Assembly: GCF_001513955.1 (NCBI RefSeq)
Contig: NZ_KQ948146.1
Span: 34,451-98,450, forward strand
DNA: 64,000 nt
Direction of reading: 5' to 3'
Source of the DNA: Streptomyces pseudovenezuelae
GTDB taxonomy: Bacteria; Actinomycetota; Actinomycetes; Streptomycetales; Streptomycetaceae
A program made the position numbers and the translations under genes. Positions 53,143-61,382 of the stretch are shown piece after piece (position 1 is the stretch's first letter; the number at the start of each line of letters is the position of its first letter). The notes beneath the pieces are model-generated. The model searched no databases. It had not been told where the DNA came from and worked only from the letters and a program-made list of their open reading frames with translations.

Positions 53143-53171
53143 TTGACGCGCTCATGGCCAGGCCCTACTTT
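53143..53171 (+). promoter_or_regulatory. Vegetative-type promoter before the GH43-AbfB gene
   Basis: TTGACG, 17-bp spacer, TACTTT. Transcription would begin near 53178, giving a leader of about 67 nt that includes a CGAAAT half-site like those at 1722 and 1843. Confidence 0.6.
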
Positions 53172-53244
53172 CTGATCGATTTACCGAACTCCGTTCGAAA
53201 TACCGGTCATTGAGGTGCCCCCGCACGCCACCTTGGAGAGCAAG

Positions 53245-54621
53245 ATGAGCGCAAACCCCCACCTGTCCCGCCGCGGTCTCCTGGGCATGACGGCCGCCGT
53301 GCCGCTCGCCCTGACGCTCGGCGCGGGCACCGCGCAGGCCGCCGACTCGGCCTACGCGATGGTCTACTTCACCGAGTCGACCAACCTCGGCGACGGCACC
53401 GACTACGGCCTGCACCTGGCCGTGAGCCCCGACGGGCTGAACTGGACCCCGCTCAACCAGAACAACCCCCTGGTCACCCCCACCGCCGGCGCCCTCGGCC
53501 TGCGCGACCCGTTCCTCACGCGCAAGCAGGACGGCACCTTCGTCGTCCTCGCCACCGACCTCAAGGGCACCGACTGGAGCTACAACAGCCAGTACATCCA
53601 CGTCTGGGACTCCACCGACCTGCGCACCTTCACCGGCTACCGGCGTCTGAAACTGCACGACATGACGACCCACAGCTGGGCGCCCGAGGCGTTCTGGGAC
53701 GCCGCCCGCGGCCAGTACGCGGTCATCTACTCCGCGGTCAACTCCAGCGGCCACAACGTGATCATGGTCAACTACACCAGCGACTTCGTCACCGCCTCGG
53801 CGCCACAGGTCTTCTTCGACCCCGGCTACGACGTCATCGACGGCGACATGGCCGTGGGCGTGAACGGCTACAACTACCTCTTCTTCAAGAAGAACCAGAC
53901 CCTGGTGAGCGCCCGGTCCACCACCCTGAACCCGGGCAGCTTCACCGAGTACAGCGCGGGCGTGGCCCACGGCGGCACCGAAGCCCCCACCGTGGTCAAG
54001 TCCCTCACCTCCGGCACCTGGTGGCTGTGGGGGGACACCTACACCCCCAACGGCGTCTTCTACGCCTGGCAGTCGAGCAGCCCCGCCTCCGGCACCTGGA
54101 CCGCCCTGGACCAGAGGACCTACACCCAGCCGGTCAACTCCAAGCACTGCGGCATCGCCACGATCACCACGGCCGAGTACAACAACCTGCTCGCGAAGTG
54201 GGGCGCGCCGGCCTGGAACCGCCTCAAGTCCTACAACTACCCGGCCCGTTACGTCCGTCACGCCGACTACGTGGGCCGTATCGACGAGTATCCCGTCGAG
54301 CCGTACAAGGACTCCCTGTGGACCCTCGTGCCGGGCCTCGCCGACAGCTCCGGCGTGTCCTTCCGGTCGGTCAACTACCCCGACCGCTATCTGCGGCACT
54401 ACAACTACCAGCTCCGGCTCGACACCAACGACGGCACCTCGACCTTCGCCGGTGACGCGACCTTCTACCGCACGGCGGGCCTCGCGGACGCGAGCTGGGC
54501 CTCCTTCCGCTCGTACAACAACCCCACGCGCTACATCCGGCACTCCGACTACGTCCTGCGCATCGACCCGGTCTCCACGACCACGGAGAAGCAGGACGCC
54601 ACCTTCCGAGTCGGTTACTGA
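53245..54621 (+). CDS. Secreted GH43-like arabinofuranosidase with AbfB (CBM42) domain
   Basis: 458 residues. Tat-like signal (LSRRGLLGMTAAVPLALTLG, cleaved near AQAA). The propeller begins YAMVYFTESTNLGDGTDYG; LRDPFLTRKQDGTFVVLATD, SWAPEAFWDAARGQYAVIY, DVIDGDMAV and GGTEAPTVVKS supply candidate carboxylates. From about residue 325 the AbfB beta-trefoil repeats three times: KSYNYPARYVRHADY, RSVNYPDRYLRHYNY, RSYNNPTRYIRHSDY, which binds arabinofuranose side chains. It should strip arabinose from arabinoxylan. ATG 53245 follows TTGGAGAGC. Confidence 0.92.
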   Translation: MSANPHLSRRGLLGMTAAVPLALTLGAGTAQAADSAYAMVYFTESTNLGDGTDYGLHLAVSPDGLNWTPLNQNNPLVTPTAGALGLRDPFLTRKQDGTFVVLATDLKGTDWSYNSQYIHVWDSTDLRTFTGYRRLKLHDMTTHSWAPEAFWDAARGQYAVIYSAVNSSGHNVIMVNYTSDFVTASAPQVFFDPGYDVIDGDMAVGVNGYNYLFFKKNQTLVSARSTTLNPGSFTEYSAGVAHGGTEAPTVVKSLTSGTWWLWGDTYTPNGVFYAWQSSSPASGTWTALDQRTYTQPVNSKHCGIATITTAEYNNLLAKWGAPAWNRLKSYNYPARYVRHADYVGRIDEYPVEPYKDSLWTLVPGLADSSGVSFRSVNYPDRYLRHYNYQLRLDTNDGTSTFAGDATFYRTAGLADASWASFRSYNNPTRYIRHSDYVLRIDPVSTTTEKQDATFRVGY

Positions 54622-54628
54622 TTCAACC

Positions 54629-54703
54629 GAAAAGCCCCCCTGGCGCGCCGCGTTTGTATACGCTCCAGGTCTTCTTCACCAGACCTTCACAGGGGGGCTT
54701 TTC
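54629..54703 (+). promoter_or_regulatory. Perfect 13-bp inverted repeat that buries the SD of the lamin-tail gene
   Basis: GAAAAGCCCCCCT at 54629-54641 pairs exactly with AGGGGGGCTTTTC at 54691-54703, which contains the SD and ends on the base before the ATG. The 49-nt loop has its own AGGTCT/AGACCT hairpin (54667-54672 with 54681-54686). It can act as terminator of the GH43 gene, as a translation switch, or both. A TTTGTATAC element in the loop may be a -10 region giving a transcript without the left arm. Confidence 0.8.
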
Positions 54704-55198
54704 ATGCGCAGAGGACACATAGCCGCAGTCGCGGCCGCGGGCGCGCTGACCGTGCTGACCGCCGTCCCGGCCCACGCGGCCGAGTACTCGTCGGCACTGA
54801 AGATCAAGGGCGTCCAGTACGACGCCCCGGGCCGGGACTCCAACAGCTGCGCCACCGGCAACACCGACGAGGAGTACCTGACGATCAAGAACTACTCGCG
54901 GACCGCGACGGTGAACCTCAAGGGGTACGTCGTCAGGGACTCCACCAGCACCAACAAGTTCACGTTCACGAAGAACCACACGCTGCAGCCCGGCGACTAC
55001 GTCAAGCTGCGCGGCGGCCGCGGTACCGACTCCGACGCGCACAACGTCGTGTACCGCAACAACTGCAATTTCCTCTGGAACAACGACAAGGACACGATCT
55101 ACCTCTACAAGCCCTCGGGCGCGCACGCCGACACCCACGCGTACACCGCGAGCACCAACGACCGGGACGGCAACGGGTACATCACGTACCACGGCTGA
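54704..55198 (+). CDS. Secreted lamin-tail-domain protein
   Basis: 164 residues: signal peptide to about Ala26 (HIAAVAAAGALTVLTAVPAHA), then a single lamin-tail (LTD) beta-sandwich with IKGVQYDAPGRDS, EEYLTIKNYSRTATVNLKGY, LQPGDYVKLRGG and CNFLWNNDKDTIYLY. LTD domains in Streptomyces are secreted binding modules of unknown ligand. Two Cys could form a disulfide. It overlaps the end of the convergent membrane-protein gene by 17 bp. Confidence 0.87.
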   Translation: MRRGHIAAVAAAGALTVLTAVPAHAAEYSSALKIKGVQYDAPGRDSNSCATGNTDEEYLTIKNYSRTATVNLKGYVVRDSTSTNKFTFTKNHTLQPGDYVKLRGGRGTDSDAHNVVYRNNCNFLWNNDKDTIYLYKPSGAHADTHAYTASTNDRDGNGYITYHG

Positions 55199-56186
55199 GC
55201 AGGTCGCGTCCGCTCACCACGGCCAGCGCGGCGGTCAGCGCGACCAGGGCCGCCGCCTGGGTCAGGACACCCACCCGCAGCACCCCGGGCAGGACGTCGA
55301 GCCACGGGTAGACCGCGGTGATCCGGACCACCAGGAGAAGCAGACCCAGCGCCGCGAGGGCGGCGGCCTCCGCGGCGGGGACGCGGTTCGCGCCGCGGGC
55401 CCGGTACAGCAGCCAGGCGAGAGCCGTCACGAGGTAGCACGTCACGAGCGCCCAGGCGGTGTCGACCCCGCCGGGCAGTGCCACGACGGAGCCGCCCGTC
55501 AGCACACAGCAGGCGGCGAAGACCAGGCCGGGCGCGCCCGCGGGCAGGGTCGCCGGGGGCGCGTCGCGGTGATGGGCCGCGCAGAGTGCCAGCGCGGAGG
55601 CCCAGGCCAGCACGGCGGCCGCGACGACGTAGGCGGAGTCGGAGGGGGCGAAGTCGCGGGCCCACAGATCCACCAGCGGCCAGAGCGTCGGCAGGGCCGC
55701 GACGAGCACCGACAGCTGAGCGAGGCGGCGGTGGTCGCGCAGCAGGGCGAAGTAGGCGACCGTCCACAGCAGCGGAAAGAACCACTGGGCCACCGCGCCG
55801 GCCCCGGCCCACGCCCCGTGGCCGGTGAAACCGTCCGTGAACATGGCCCACTGGCTGCCGCCTCGGGTCGACACCCAGGTCAGTCCCAGGACCCGCTCGG
55901 CCACGGCGGACGCCGCCTGGAGCAGGACGGCGAAGAGGGCGAAGAGGCGGACGGCCGAGCCGAGCACGGCGTACCGGCGGGGGGCACCGCCCGCGCCGAG
56001 CCTGCTGCGCACGGCCAGCGCGACGATGCTCGCCACCTCGCCGAGGGTGGGCCGGCTCTGCTCCTGGGTCTCCTGGTCGACGTCCCAGAGGTAGGTCTCG
56101 ACCATCTCCTCCTCGCGCTCGCGCCGGTAGTAGTCGGGCAGCAGGCGCAGGACGGTGCGGTAACGGGCTTCGAGCAGGGTCGTCAT
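55182..56186 (-). CDS. Multi-pass membrane protein, partner of a PadR regulator
   Basis: 334 residues. A cytoplasmic N-terminus (TLLEARYRTVLRLLPDYYRRERE), typical of membrane proteins paired with PadR regulators, is followed by about nine hydrophobic segments, for example LFALFAVLLQAASAVAERV and AAALAALGLLLLVVRI. No transporter or enzyme motif is recognised. It overlaps the PadR gene by 4 bp (ATGA), so both come from one promoter controlled by the operator at 56585-56609. Confidence 0.85.
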   Translation of the reverse strand: MTTLLEARYRTVLRLLPDYYRREREEEMVETYLWDVDQETQEQSRPTLGEVASIVALAVRSRLGAGGAPRRYAVLGSAVRLFALFAVLLQAASAVAERVLGLTWVSTRGGSQWAMFTDGFTGHGAWAGAGAVAQWFFPLLWTVAYFALLRDHRRLAQLSVLVAALPTLWPLVDLWARDFAPSDSAYVVAAAVLAWASALALCAAHHRDAPPATLPAGAPGLVFAACCVLTGGSVVALPGGVDTAWALVTCYLVTALAWLLYRARGANRVPAAEAAALAALGLLLLVVRITAVYPWLDVLPGVLRVGVLTQAAALVALTAALAVVSGRDLLSRGT

Positions 56187-56578
56187 GCCAGACCTCCGGC
56201 GAGTCCGGGCCGCGTGCCGGGCACGCCGGTCGTTCCAGGAGCACCGTCGGGTGTACGGCGCCCCTCGGCGATCCGCTTCTTCGCGGCGCTCGCTCCGGCG
56301 GCCAGCCGCTCCGCCTCGGCGGTCAGCGCCGCGGTCCCCTCGTCGGTGAGGCGGTAGTAGCGCCGGAGCCTGCCCTGCTGCACCTCCTCGCGGTCCAGCA
56401 CGATCAGCGCGTCGGCGGTGAGCCGGTCCAGTACGCCGTAGAGGGTGCCGACGCGCATCTGCACGGCTCCCTCTGAGAGTTCCTCGACCTCGCGCAGGAT
56501 GCCGTAGCCGTGCCGCGGCTGATCGGCGAGGGCGGTCAGAACGAAGAACGCCGCCTGTGTCATGTTCCTCGGTGCCAT
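56183..56578 (-). CDS. PadR-family transcriptional regulator
   Basis: 131 residues. MTQAAFFVLTALADQPRHGYGILREVEEL and VGTLYGVLDRLTADALIVLD form the winged helix (quoted in part), with YYRLTDEGTAALTAEAERL as the C-terminal helix. A Pro/Gly-rich tail of about 25 residues follows. The start MAPRNMTQ at 56578 lies 6 bp from the perfect repeat at 56585-56609, fitting strong autoregulation. Confidence 0.92.
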   Translation of the reverse strand: MAPRNMTQAAFFVLTALADQPRHGYGILREVEELSEGAVQMRVGTLYGVLDRLTADALIVLDREEVQQGRLRRYYRLTDEGTAALTAEAERLAAGASAAKKRIAEGRRTPDGAPGTTGVPGTRPGLAGGLA

Positions 56579-56584
56579 GAACAC

Positions 56585-56609
56585 GAATATATCGGCTCCC
56601 GATATATTC
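56585..56609. promoter_or_regulatory. PadR operator: GAATATATCGG-CTC-CCGATATATTC
   Basis: Perfect 11-bp arms with a 3-nt spacer, AT-rich in a GC-rich genome, just upstream of the PadR start. The following interval to 56924 shows no gene. Confidence 0.8.
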
Positions 56610-56924
56610 AGCCAGCCGAATCGCGGAGACGAGGGAAGACGGGCGGAGACGGCGAACAGGGCCTGCCCCAATGCGGATGGTGGGCGGGCCCTGTTCGAGG
56701 GGTCATTGTGGCGTGGCGGGTCGCGAACCGGGCACGAGTGAACCGCGGCCACTCGGTGCGGAGCGTGTGCGCCCCGTGTGCGCGGGGCAGATCACGATGA
56801 GTGTCCCGTGTCGGCGGACCCCCCGCGCCGCACGTGTCCGCCTGCCGGACCCGCCTGGTCCGCACGGGCCGCCGACGACGATACTTGGCCCTGGCACGCA
56901 CCACTCCTTCTCACAGATGGACCC

Positions 56925-58037
56925 ATGTCAAGCACTCCCAAGGCAGACCCCACGGCACCATCCACCGTCTGGCTGGCCCACGGCCGCCATCTCGGATCCG
57001 ACGCGGCCGACGTCCTGCGCCGGAATCTGGAGCTACTGAAGGAGAGCGCGACCCTCGACGACTTCCAGGAACCGTCCGAGACCGGGGACGCCCCGGAGCG
57101 GATCTTCGAGGCCCGGTGGCGGGTCGCCGACGAGGTGACCGTCCGGGCCCGGCTCTCCCTCGCGCCCGTGTCCAGCGGTGGACAGGAGTGGGTGCTGGCG
57201 GCCGAGGCGGAGCAGCCGTGGGACCTGCGATGGCCGTCGCCCGCGACCATGTTCTGGCCCGACGACGGGGACGTCTTCTGGGACCGGGACGCCGCCACGG
57301 GTCTGCGGCTCAGGGACCTGAGCGTGCTGCCGGAGGAGGACAAGGACGTACGGCGTGTGCTGCGGCAGGCCGTGCGCGGCAGCTGGGCGGTGCACGTCGT
57401 CATCCACGAGGCCATGACCACCGACCAGCGCGGCCGCCGCCCGCTGGCGGACATGCTGCCGCCCGGTCTGCGCCACCGGATCGTCGAGCACCGGGCACAG
57501 CCGCACCAGCTGCGGGTCCTGAACTGGGCCGTCAAGGACTTCGGCGTGGAGGTGCCGCGCGGCGGTGCCGTGGTGCTGCCCGGGACACCGGTGCCGCCCG
57601 GGTACGACGGCCAGGACTTCTCCGTACGCAGTGTCTTCCTCGACGGCTCGCAGCCCACCGAACTGATCGCGGCCGTGACCCGCTACGCGGCGATGCCCAA
57701 GCCGCTGCCGGAGGGCGGCGAGGCGGCCGTGACCGCGCTGCGGGAGCAGTGGCAGCTGCTGACGCTGGAGGAGGAACTCGCACGCGAACGCGCGCTCGTG
57801 ACGATGTACGCCGATGCGCTGGAGGCCATGACGAAGTCCCGGGACCTGTACCGGGAGGCCGCCGAGCGGGCGAACGAGGCGCTGGCGATCTACCGCGAGA
57901 ACGCCCCGGCACCGGAGCCCCGGACGGATCCGGAGGCCAGCTCGCCGTTGCAGCAGCTGACCCGCACGTTCGGGCGCTGGAAGGGCACCCTGCGCACCCC
58001 GGCGCAGGACGAGGACCAGGACCGGCAGATCAGCTGA
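56925..58037 (+). CDS. Unknown 370-residue protein with C-terminal coiled coil
   Basis: Soluble, no signal or membrane segment. Residues 1-130 contain RLSLAPVSSGGQEWVLAAEA and PWDLRWPSPATMFWPDDGD; the middle has DMLPPGLRHRIVEHRAQPH and the segment VEVPRGGAVVLPGTPVPPGYDGQ. From about 270 to 340 it is a long Glu/Arg/Ala-rich helix (LTLEEELARERALVTMYADAL). I do not recognise the family. It stands alone between PadR and the broken isomerase gene. Confidence 0.7.
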   Translation: MSSTPKADPTAPSTVWLAHGRHLGSDAADVLRRNLELLKESATLDDFQEPSETGDAPERIFEARWRVADEVTVRARLSLAPVSSGGQEWVLAAEAEQPWDLRWPSPATMFWPDDGDVFWDRDAATGLRLRDLSVLPEEDKDVRRVLRQAVRGSWAVHVVIHEAMTTDQRGRRPLADMLPPGLRHRIVEHRAQPHQLRVLNWAVKDFGVEVPRGGAVVLPGTPVPPGYDGQDFSVRSVFLDGSQPTELIAAVTRYAAMPKPLPEGGEAAVTALREQWQLLTLEEELARERALVTMYADALEAMTKSRDLYREAAERANEALAIYRENAPAPEPRTDPEASSPLQQLTRTFGRWKGTLRTPAQDEDQDRQIS

Positions 58038-58470
58038 AGAGCGGGAACCGGTCCGCGTCCGCCCCGAGGGCATGCCGTTCGGACTCCGTGAGCGGCGTGC
58101 GTCCCGGTGGCCGCGCGGGCATGGTGCTCGTCGCGCCAGTCGTGCGGAACGGGCCGGCCTTAGGAGCCCGTCCAGCGTGCGCGCACCGCGGCCAGGCCGT
58201 GGCCTCCCCGGCCGGCGTGAGCATGAGGTCCCCGGCCGTCAGCACATGTCCCTGAGCGAAGAGCGGCACCTCCGGCGCCCACTCCCGCCAGTAGGTCACC
58301 GCGCCCCCGGTCGGGCGGTTCGGCCGCGGGCGTGCGCATGGCGGCCAGGGCGCGTTGGGCGTCTCCGGCGCAGTGGAAGACCAGATCCCGCACGGCCCAG
58401 CCCACGCAGCCGGTGAGCCGCCAGGACCCCTCCGTTCCGAGGGGACGTACGACGGCTTGCCGAGGTGAGC
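58030..58470 (-). pseudogene. Broken maleylpyruvate isomerase-type (DinB-fold) gene
   Basis: One minus-strand frame reads GSWRLTGCVGWAVRDLVFHC and AGDAQRALAAMRTPAAEPPD; the sequence then shifts frame near 58302 and continues VTYWREWAPEVPLFAQGH, with a truncated middle and the family's end TPLTESERHALGADADRFPLF. Start codon and N-terminus are absent. It is a frameshifted, shortened relative of the gene at 23231-24025. Confidence 0.65.
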
Positions 58471-58510
58471 GGAGGCGTCGCGTTCCCAGGGTTTCCGCGG
58501 AGTGCTCCGG

Positions 58511-59530
58511 CTAGGGGGCCAGCGGAGCGTCGGCCGCCTTTCGGATGGCCTCCGCCGTCCGCCGTTCCGCCAGGACGCGTTCGGGCGACGGCGGTGAGGC
58601 CAGCCGCACCACGAGGGCGGTCAGCGCGGCCAGCGACGCGCACACCGCCGCCGTCCCCGCCAACCAGGCAGGCGCGAGCGGAAGTTCCAGGGCCTGGGCG
58701 AGCCCGGCCGAGCGGAACCGTCCTTCGAGCAACTGACCGGCGGCCACCGCGGCCGGCACCACGACCGCGAGGGCCAGGACCGCGACGACGGGCCGGACCA
58801 TCAGCACGGCGATCAGGACGCACAGGAGCGACACCCCGAGTGCGAACCCGTACACCTGCGCGGATGCCCCGTCGCGGTGCGCGGGGAAGCACAGGACACC
58901 GCAGACCAGCAGGGCCAGGGCGGCGATCCTGCTCGGCCAGGCCGTTGCTCCCGGCGTCGGCCGCGCCGCGGGCGGATGGGGTGGCGGGGCCGGGAAGGGC
59001 TCCGCCCCCGGCGTCCCGGGTTCGGGCCACGACTGCTCGTCGTACAGCTCGTGTTCCTCGAACAGCGGCTGCGGGGGTTCCTCCGTCGCCAGGCGTCCGA
59101 TGAGCTCGACGAGTTCCTCGACGGGCCTGCCGGTCGCTGCCGCGCGCACCGCCTCCTGCCCGCAGTGCGGCTGCAGTTCGGATCGGTTCAGCAGGGCCAC
59201 CAGACGGGTCACGTCCTCGACGGGACGGGACTCGGCGGCGGCCCGGATCGCCTCGTCGGCGCTGTCCGCGTCCCGCGGCGGCCGGGTGAGCAGGGAGACG
59301 AGCCGGGTGACGTCCTCGACGGACCGGTCCACGCCGACGGTACGCAGGGCCGCGACGGTGGCCCGCGCGTACTCGGGCGACTGTTCCAGCAGGGTGATCA
59401 GGTGGACGACGTCCTCCAGGGGACGGTCGGCCACGGCGGCACGCACCAGGTCGCCGACGGGATCGCCGTACGACCGGTCCATCGGTATGGCGGGTTCGTT
59501 CGGGTGAGCTGCTGTCGGGCCGGTGGTCAT
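58511..59530 (-). CDS. Membrane protein with four tandem RPVEDV helical repeats
   Basis: 339 residues from an ATG behind GGAG. Residues 18-150 hold four repeats of about 30-45 residues whose cores are AAVADRPLEDVVHLITLLEQ, VGVDRSVEDVTRLVSLL, AAAESRPVEDVTRLVALLNR and AAATGRPVEELVELIGRL. A Pro/Glu-rich linker follows, then about five TM helices from residue 195 (IAALALLVCGVLCF, VYGFALGVSLLCVLIAVLMV). The repeats probably form a cytoplasmic helical scaffold. No known function is recognised. Confidence 0.8.
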   Translation of the reverse strand: MTTGPTAAHPNEPAIPMDRSYGDPVGDLVRAAVADRPLEDVVHLITLLEQSPEYARATVAALRTVGVDRSVEDVTRLVSLLTRPPRDADSADEAIRAAAESRPVEDVTRLVALLNRSELQPHCGQEAVRAAATGRPVEELVELIGRLATEEPPQPLFEEHELYDEQSWPEPGTPGAEPFPAPPPHPPAARPTPGATAWPSRIAALALLVCGVLCFPAHRDGASAQVYGFALGVSLLCVLIAVLMVRPVVAVLALAVVVPAAVAAGQLLEGRFRSAGLAQALELPLAPAWLAGTAAVCASLAALTALVVRLASPPSPERVLAERRTAEAIRKAADAPLAP

Positions 59531-59741
59531 GCTCTGCTCCAGACAAAGAGTGCGGTCGCTCCCACGCGCCCCCGTCGTGCGACCGCGACATTGAGATGAC
59601 CCATTCGTAAGCGGGTACCCGACGGCGTGCCACTCGGATGAGCCACGGGTGTGAGTGCGGCCCCGTCGAGCCATAGGCCGCCCGGATGCGGGAATCCGTC
59701 AGACAGCGGGCCGTTCGGCGCCCGGAGGAGGAGGTCGGCCC

Positions 59742-60059
59742 GTGGATTCGACCACAGCACTGATCGTCGTCGCCGTGGTACTCGCGGCGCTGGCGCTGGC
59801 GGTGGCCGTGGGGCTGCTGGTGCGGCTCGTGAGAACCCGGCGCGGACTGCGGCGGGCGGGACTTCCCACCGGGCCCCGCTGGGTCTTCTGGGGCGCCCTG
59901 TTGTACTTCGTCCTGCCCACCGATCTGGTGCCCGACCCGGTGTACCTCGATGACATCGGTGTCCTGCTGCTCGCCCTGCGTACCCTGCGCGGTTCCTCCG
60001 CCGACCGGGCCGCACTGCGGCTCGACGCGCGGGACCGGGAGACGTCCCGCCGACTGTGA
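59742..60059 (+). CDS. YkvA/DUF1232-family small membrane protein
   Basis: 105 residues from GTG behind GGAGGAGGAGG. TM1 (ALIVVAVVLAALALAVAVGL), a basic turn, then the DUF1232 motif FWGALLYFVLPTDLVPDPVYLDDIGVLLLAL (quoted in part as YFVLPTDLVPDPVY). The family is widespread with no firm role. Confidence 0.88.
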   Translation: MDSTTALIVVAVVLAALALAVAVGLLVRLVRTRRGLRRAGLPTGPRWVFWGALLYFVLPTDLVPDPVYLDDIGVLLLALRTLRGSSADRAALRLDARDRETSRRL

Positions 60060-60072
60060 TTACGCAGCGTAA

Positions 60073-60100
60073 GGAAACCAATCACTCGTTCGATTCGTAT
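60073..60100 (+). promoter_or_regulatory. ECF-type promoter candidate of the graspetide genes
   Basis: GGAAAC, 17-bp spacer, CGTAT, followed by AAG. The -35 resembles ECF sigma consensus. Start would be near 60107, giving an 85-nt leader that has a CCGA-N6-TCGG hairpin. Confidence 0.4.
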
Positions 60101-60191
60101 AAGTCTCTGGAAGCCGAAGGAAGTCGGCTGACCTGACGGCGTCGTGGGGTGACGTCCGTCGGCGAGAGGCAGTACCGGCGAGGGAGAGACG

Positions 60192-60383
60192 ATGCAACCG
60201 TTCGCGCTCAACTACGCACGTCCGGCAGCGACGTTGGAGGCGACCACTCCGTACGTCTACGACTCCGGGCTGCAGTTGAACGTGCTCATGGACGGCCGGG
60301 TCGCGGCCCGCGACCACGCGCTGATGAGGGAGCTGGGGACCACCACGAGTACGGCGGGCTCCAAGACACACTTCGACGACTGA
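60192..60383 (+). CDS. tgmA: Graspetide (ATP-grasp-modified RiPP) precursor peptide
   Basis: 63 residues behind GAGGGAGAGACG. The leader opens MQPFALNYARPA, with the PFxLxY-like recognition segment of graspetide precursors, and includes VYDSGLQLNVLMDG. The C-terminal core LGTTTSTAGSKTHFDD has donors Thr50, 51, 52, 54, 59, Ser53, Ser57 and Lys58 and only two acceptor acids, Asp62 and Asp63. That would allow at most two ester or amide bonds. The modifying ATP-grasp gene starts 16 bp later. No protease or transporter gene is adjacent. Confidence 0.9.
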   Translation: MQPFALNYARPAATLEATTPYVYDSGLQLNVLMDGRVAARDHALMRELGTTTSTAGSKTHFDD

Positions 60384-60399
60384 ACACGGCCGAACGTCG

Positions 60400-61374
60400 A
60401 TGACCGTGTTGATTCTTACCTGCGAAGAGGACGTGACGGCCGACATGGTCGTGGTGCACCTCAACGCCACGGGGGTACCGGTGGTCCGGCTCGATCCTGC
60501 CGACCTGACCGACGGTGTCGCACTGTCCGGGGAGTACGTGCACGGCGGCTTCCGCGGCCATCTGTCGGCCGGCGGCCGCCTGGTGGGCATCTCCGGACTG
60601 CGCTCGATCTGGGTCCGCCGGCCCGGCACCCCCGCGGCGCGGGCGCCCGTGCCCTCCGACTGGCTGACGGAGGAGTCCTCCCAGGCCCTGTACGGCATGT
60701 TGCGGGGCAGTGACGCCCGCTGGATGAACCACCCGGACGCGGCCCGCCGGGCCCGTCACAAGCCCTGGCAGCTGCGGCTCGCCCAGCGCTGCGGCCTGCC
60801 CGTCCCGGCCACGATCGTCACGACGTTCCCGCAGGCCGCCCGGGAGTTCGCCGAGCGCTACCCCGACCTGGTGGTCAAGCCGGTCTCCGGGGCGCACCCG
60901 CAGGACCCGCCGCGGGCGGTGCCGACCAGCCGGGTCGCACCGGACACCGATTTCGCGGCCGTCGCCTTCGGCCCGACCCTGCTGCAACGGCGGGTCGCCA
61001 AACGGGCCGACATACGCCTGACCGCAGTCGGCGAGACGCTGCTTGCCGCCCGGAAGGCCACGGGCGCCGACGACGAGGTGGACGTCCGTTTCGCCCCGTC
61101 CACCTCCCCCTGGCAGCCCGTCGACGTCCCGCCACGGGTGGCCGCGGCCGTCCGGGACTATCTCCGGGCGGCCGAACTGGCTTACGGGGCCTTCGACTTC
61201 GCCGAGGACGGCGACGGGACCTGGTGGTTCCTGGAGTGCAACCAGTCAGGGCAGTTCGGCTTCGTCGAGGTGGAGACGGGCCAGCCGATCGCGCGCAGCA
61301 TCGCCGAATGGCTGTCCCGGCCCGGTCCGGACCCGCGCCCCCGCGCCAACGGCGCCGACACCGCGGTGTCCTGA
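60400..61374 (+). CDS. tgmB: ATP-grasp graspetide maturase (MvdC/MvdD/TgmB type)
   Basis: 324 residues. VLILTCEEDVTADMVVVHL begins the N-terminal domain, SIWVRRP is the segment following it in MvdD-type ligases, and the ATP-grasp fold has KPWQLRLAQRCGLPVPATIV, DLVVKPVSGAH and the metal-binding AFDFAEDGDGTWWFLECNQSGQF (quoted in part as FLECNQSGQF). It should form ester or amide links between side chains of the core peptide using ATP. No tgmC-type methyltransferase follows; the next gene is on the other strand. Confidence 0.93.
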   Translation: MTVLILTCEEDVTADMVVVHLNATGVPVVRLDPADLTDGVALSGEYVHGGFRGHLSAGGRLVGISGLRSIWVRRPGTPAARAPVPSDWLTEESSQALYGMLRGSDARWMNHPDAARRARHKPWQLRLAQRCGLPVPATIVTTFPQAAREFAERYPDLVVKPVSGAHPQDPPRAVPTSRVAPDTDFAAVAFGPTLLQRRVAKRADIRLTAVGETLLAARKATGADDEVDVRFAPSTSPWQPVDVPPRVAAAVRDYLRAAELAYGAFDFAEDGDGTWWFLECNQSGQFGFVEVETGQPIARSIAEWLSRPGPDPRPRANGADTAVS

Positions 61375-61382
61375 GGCCGGGT

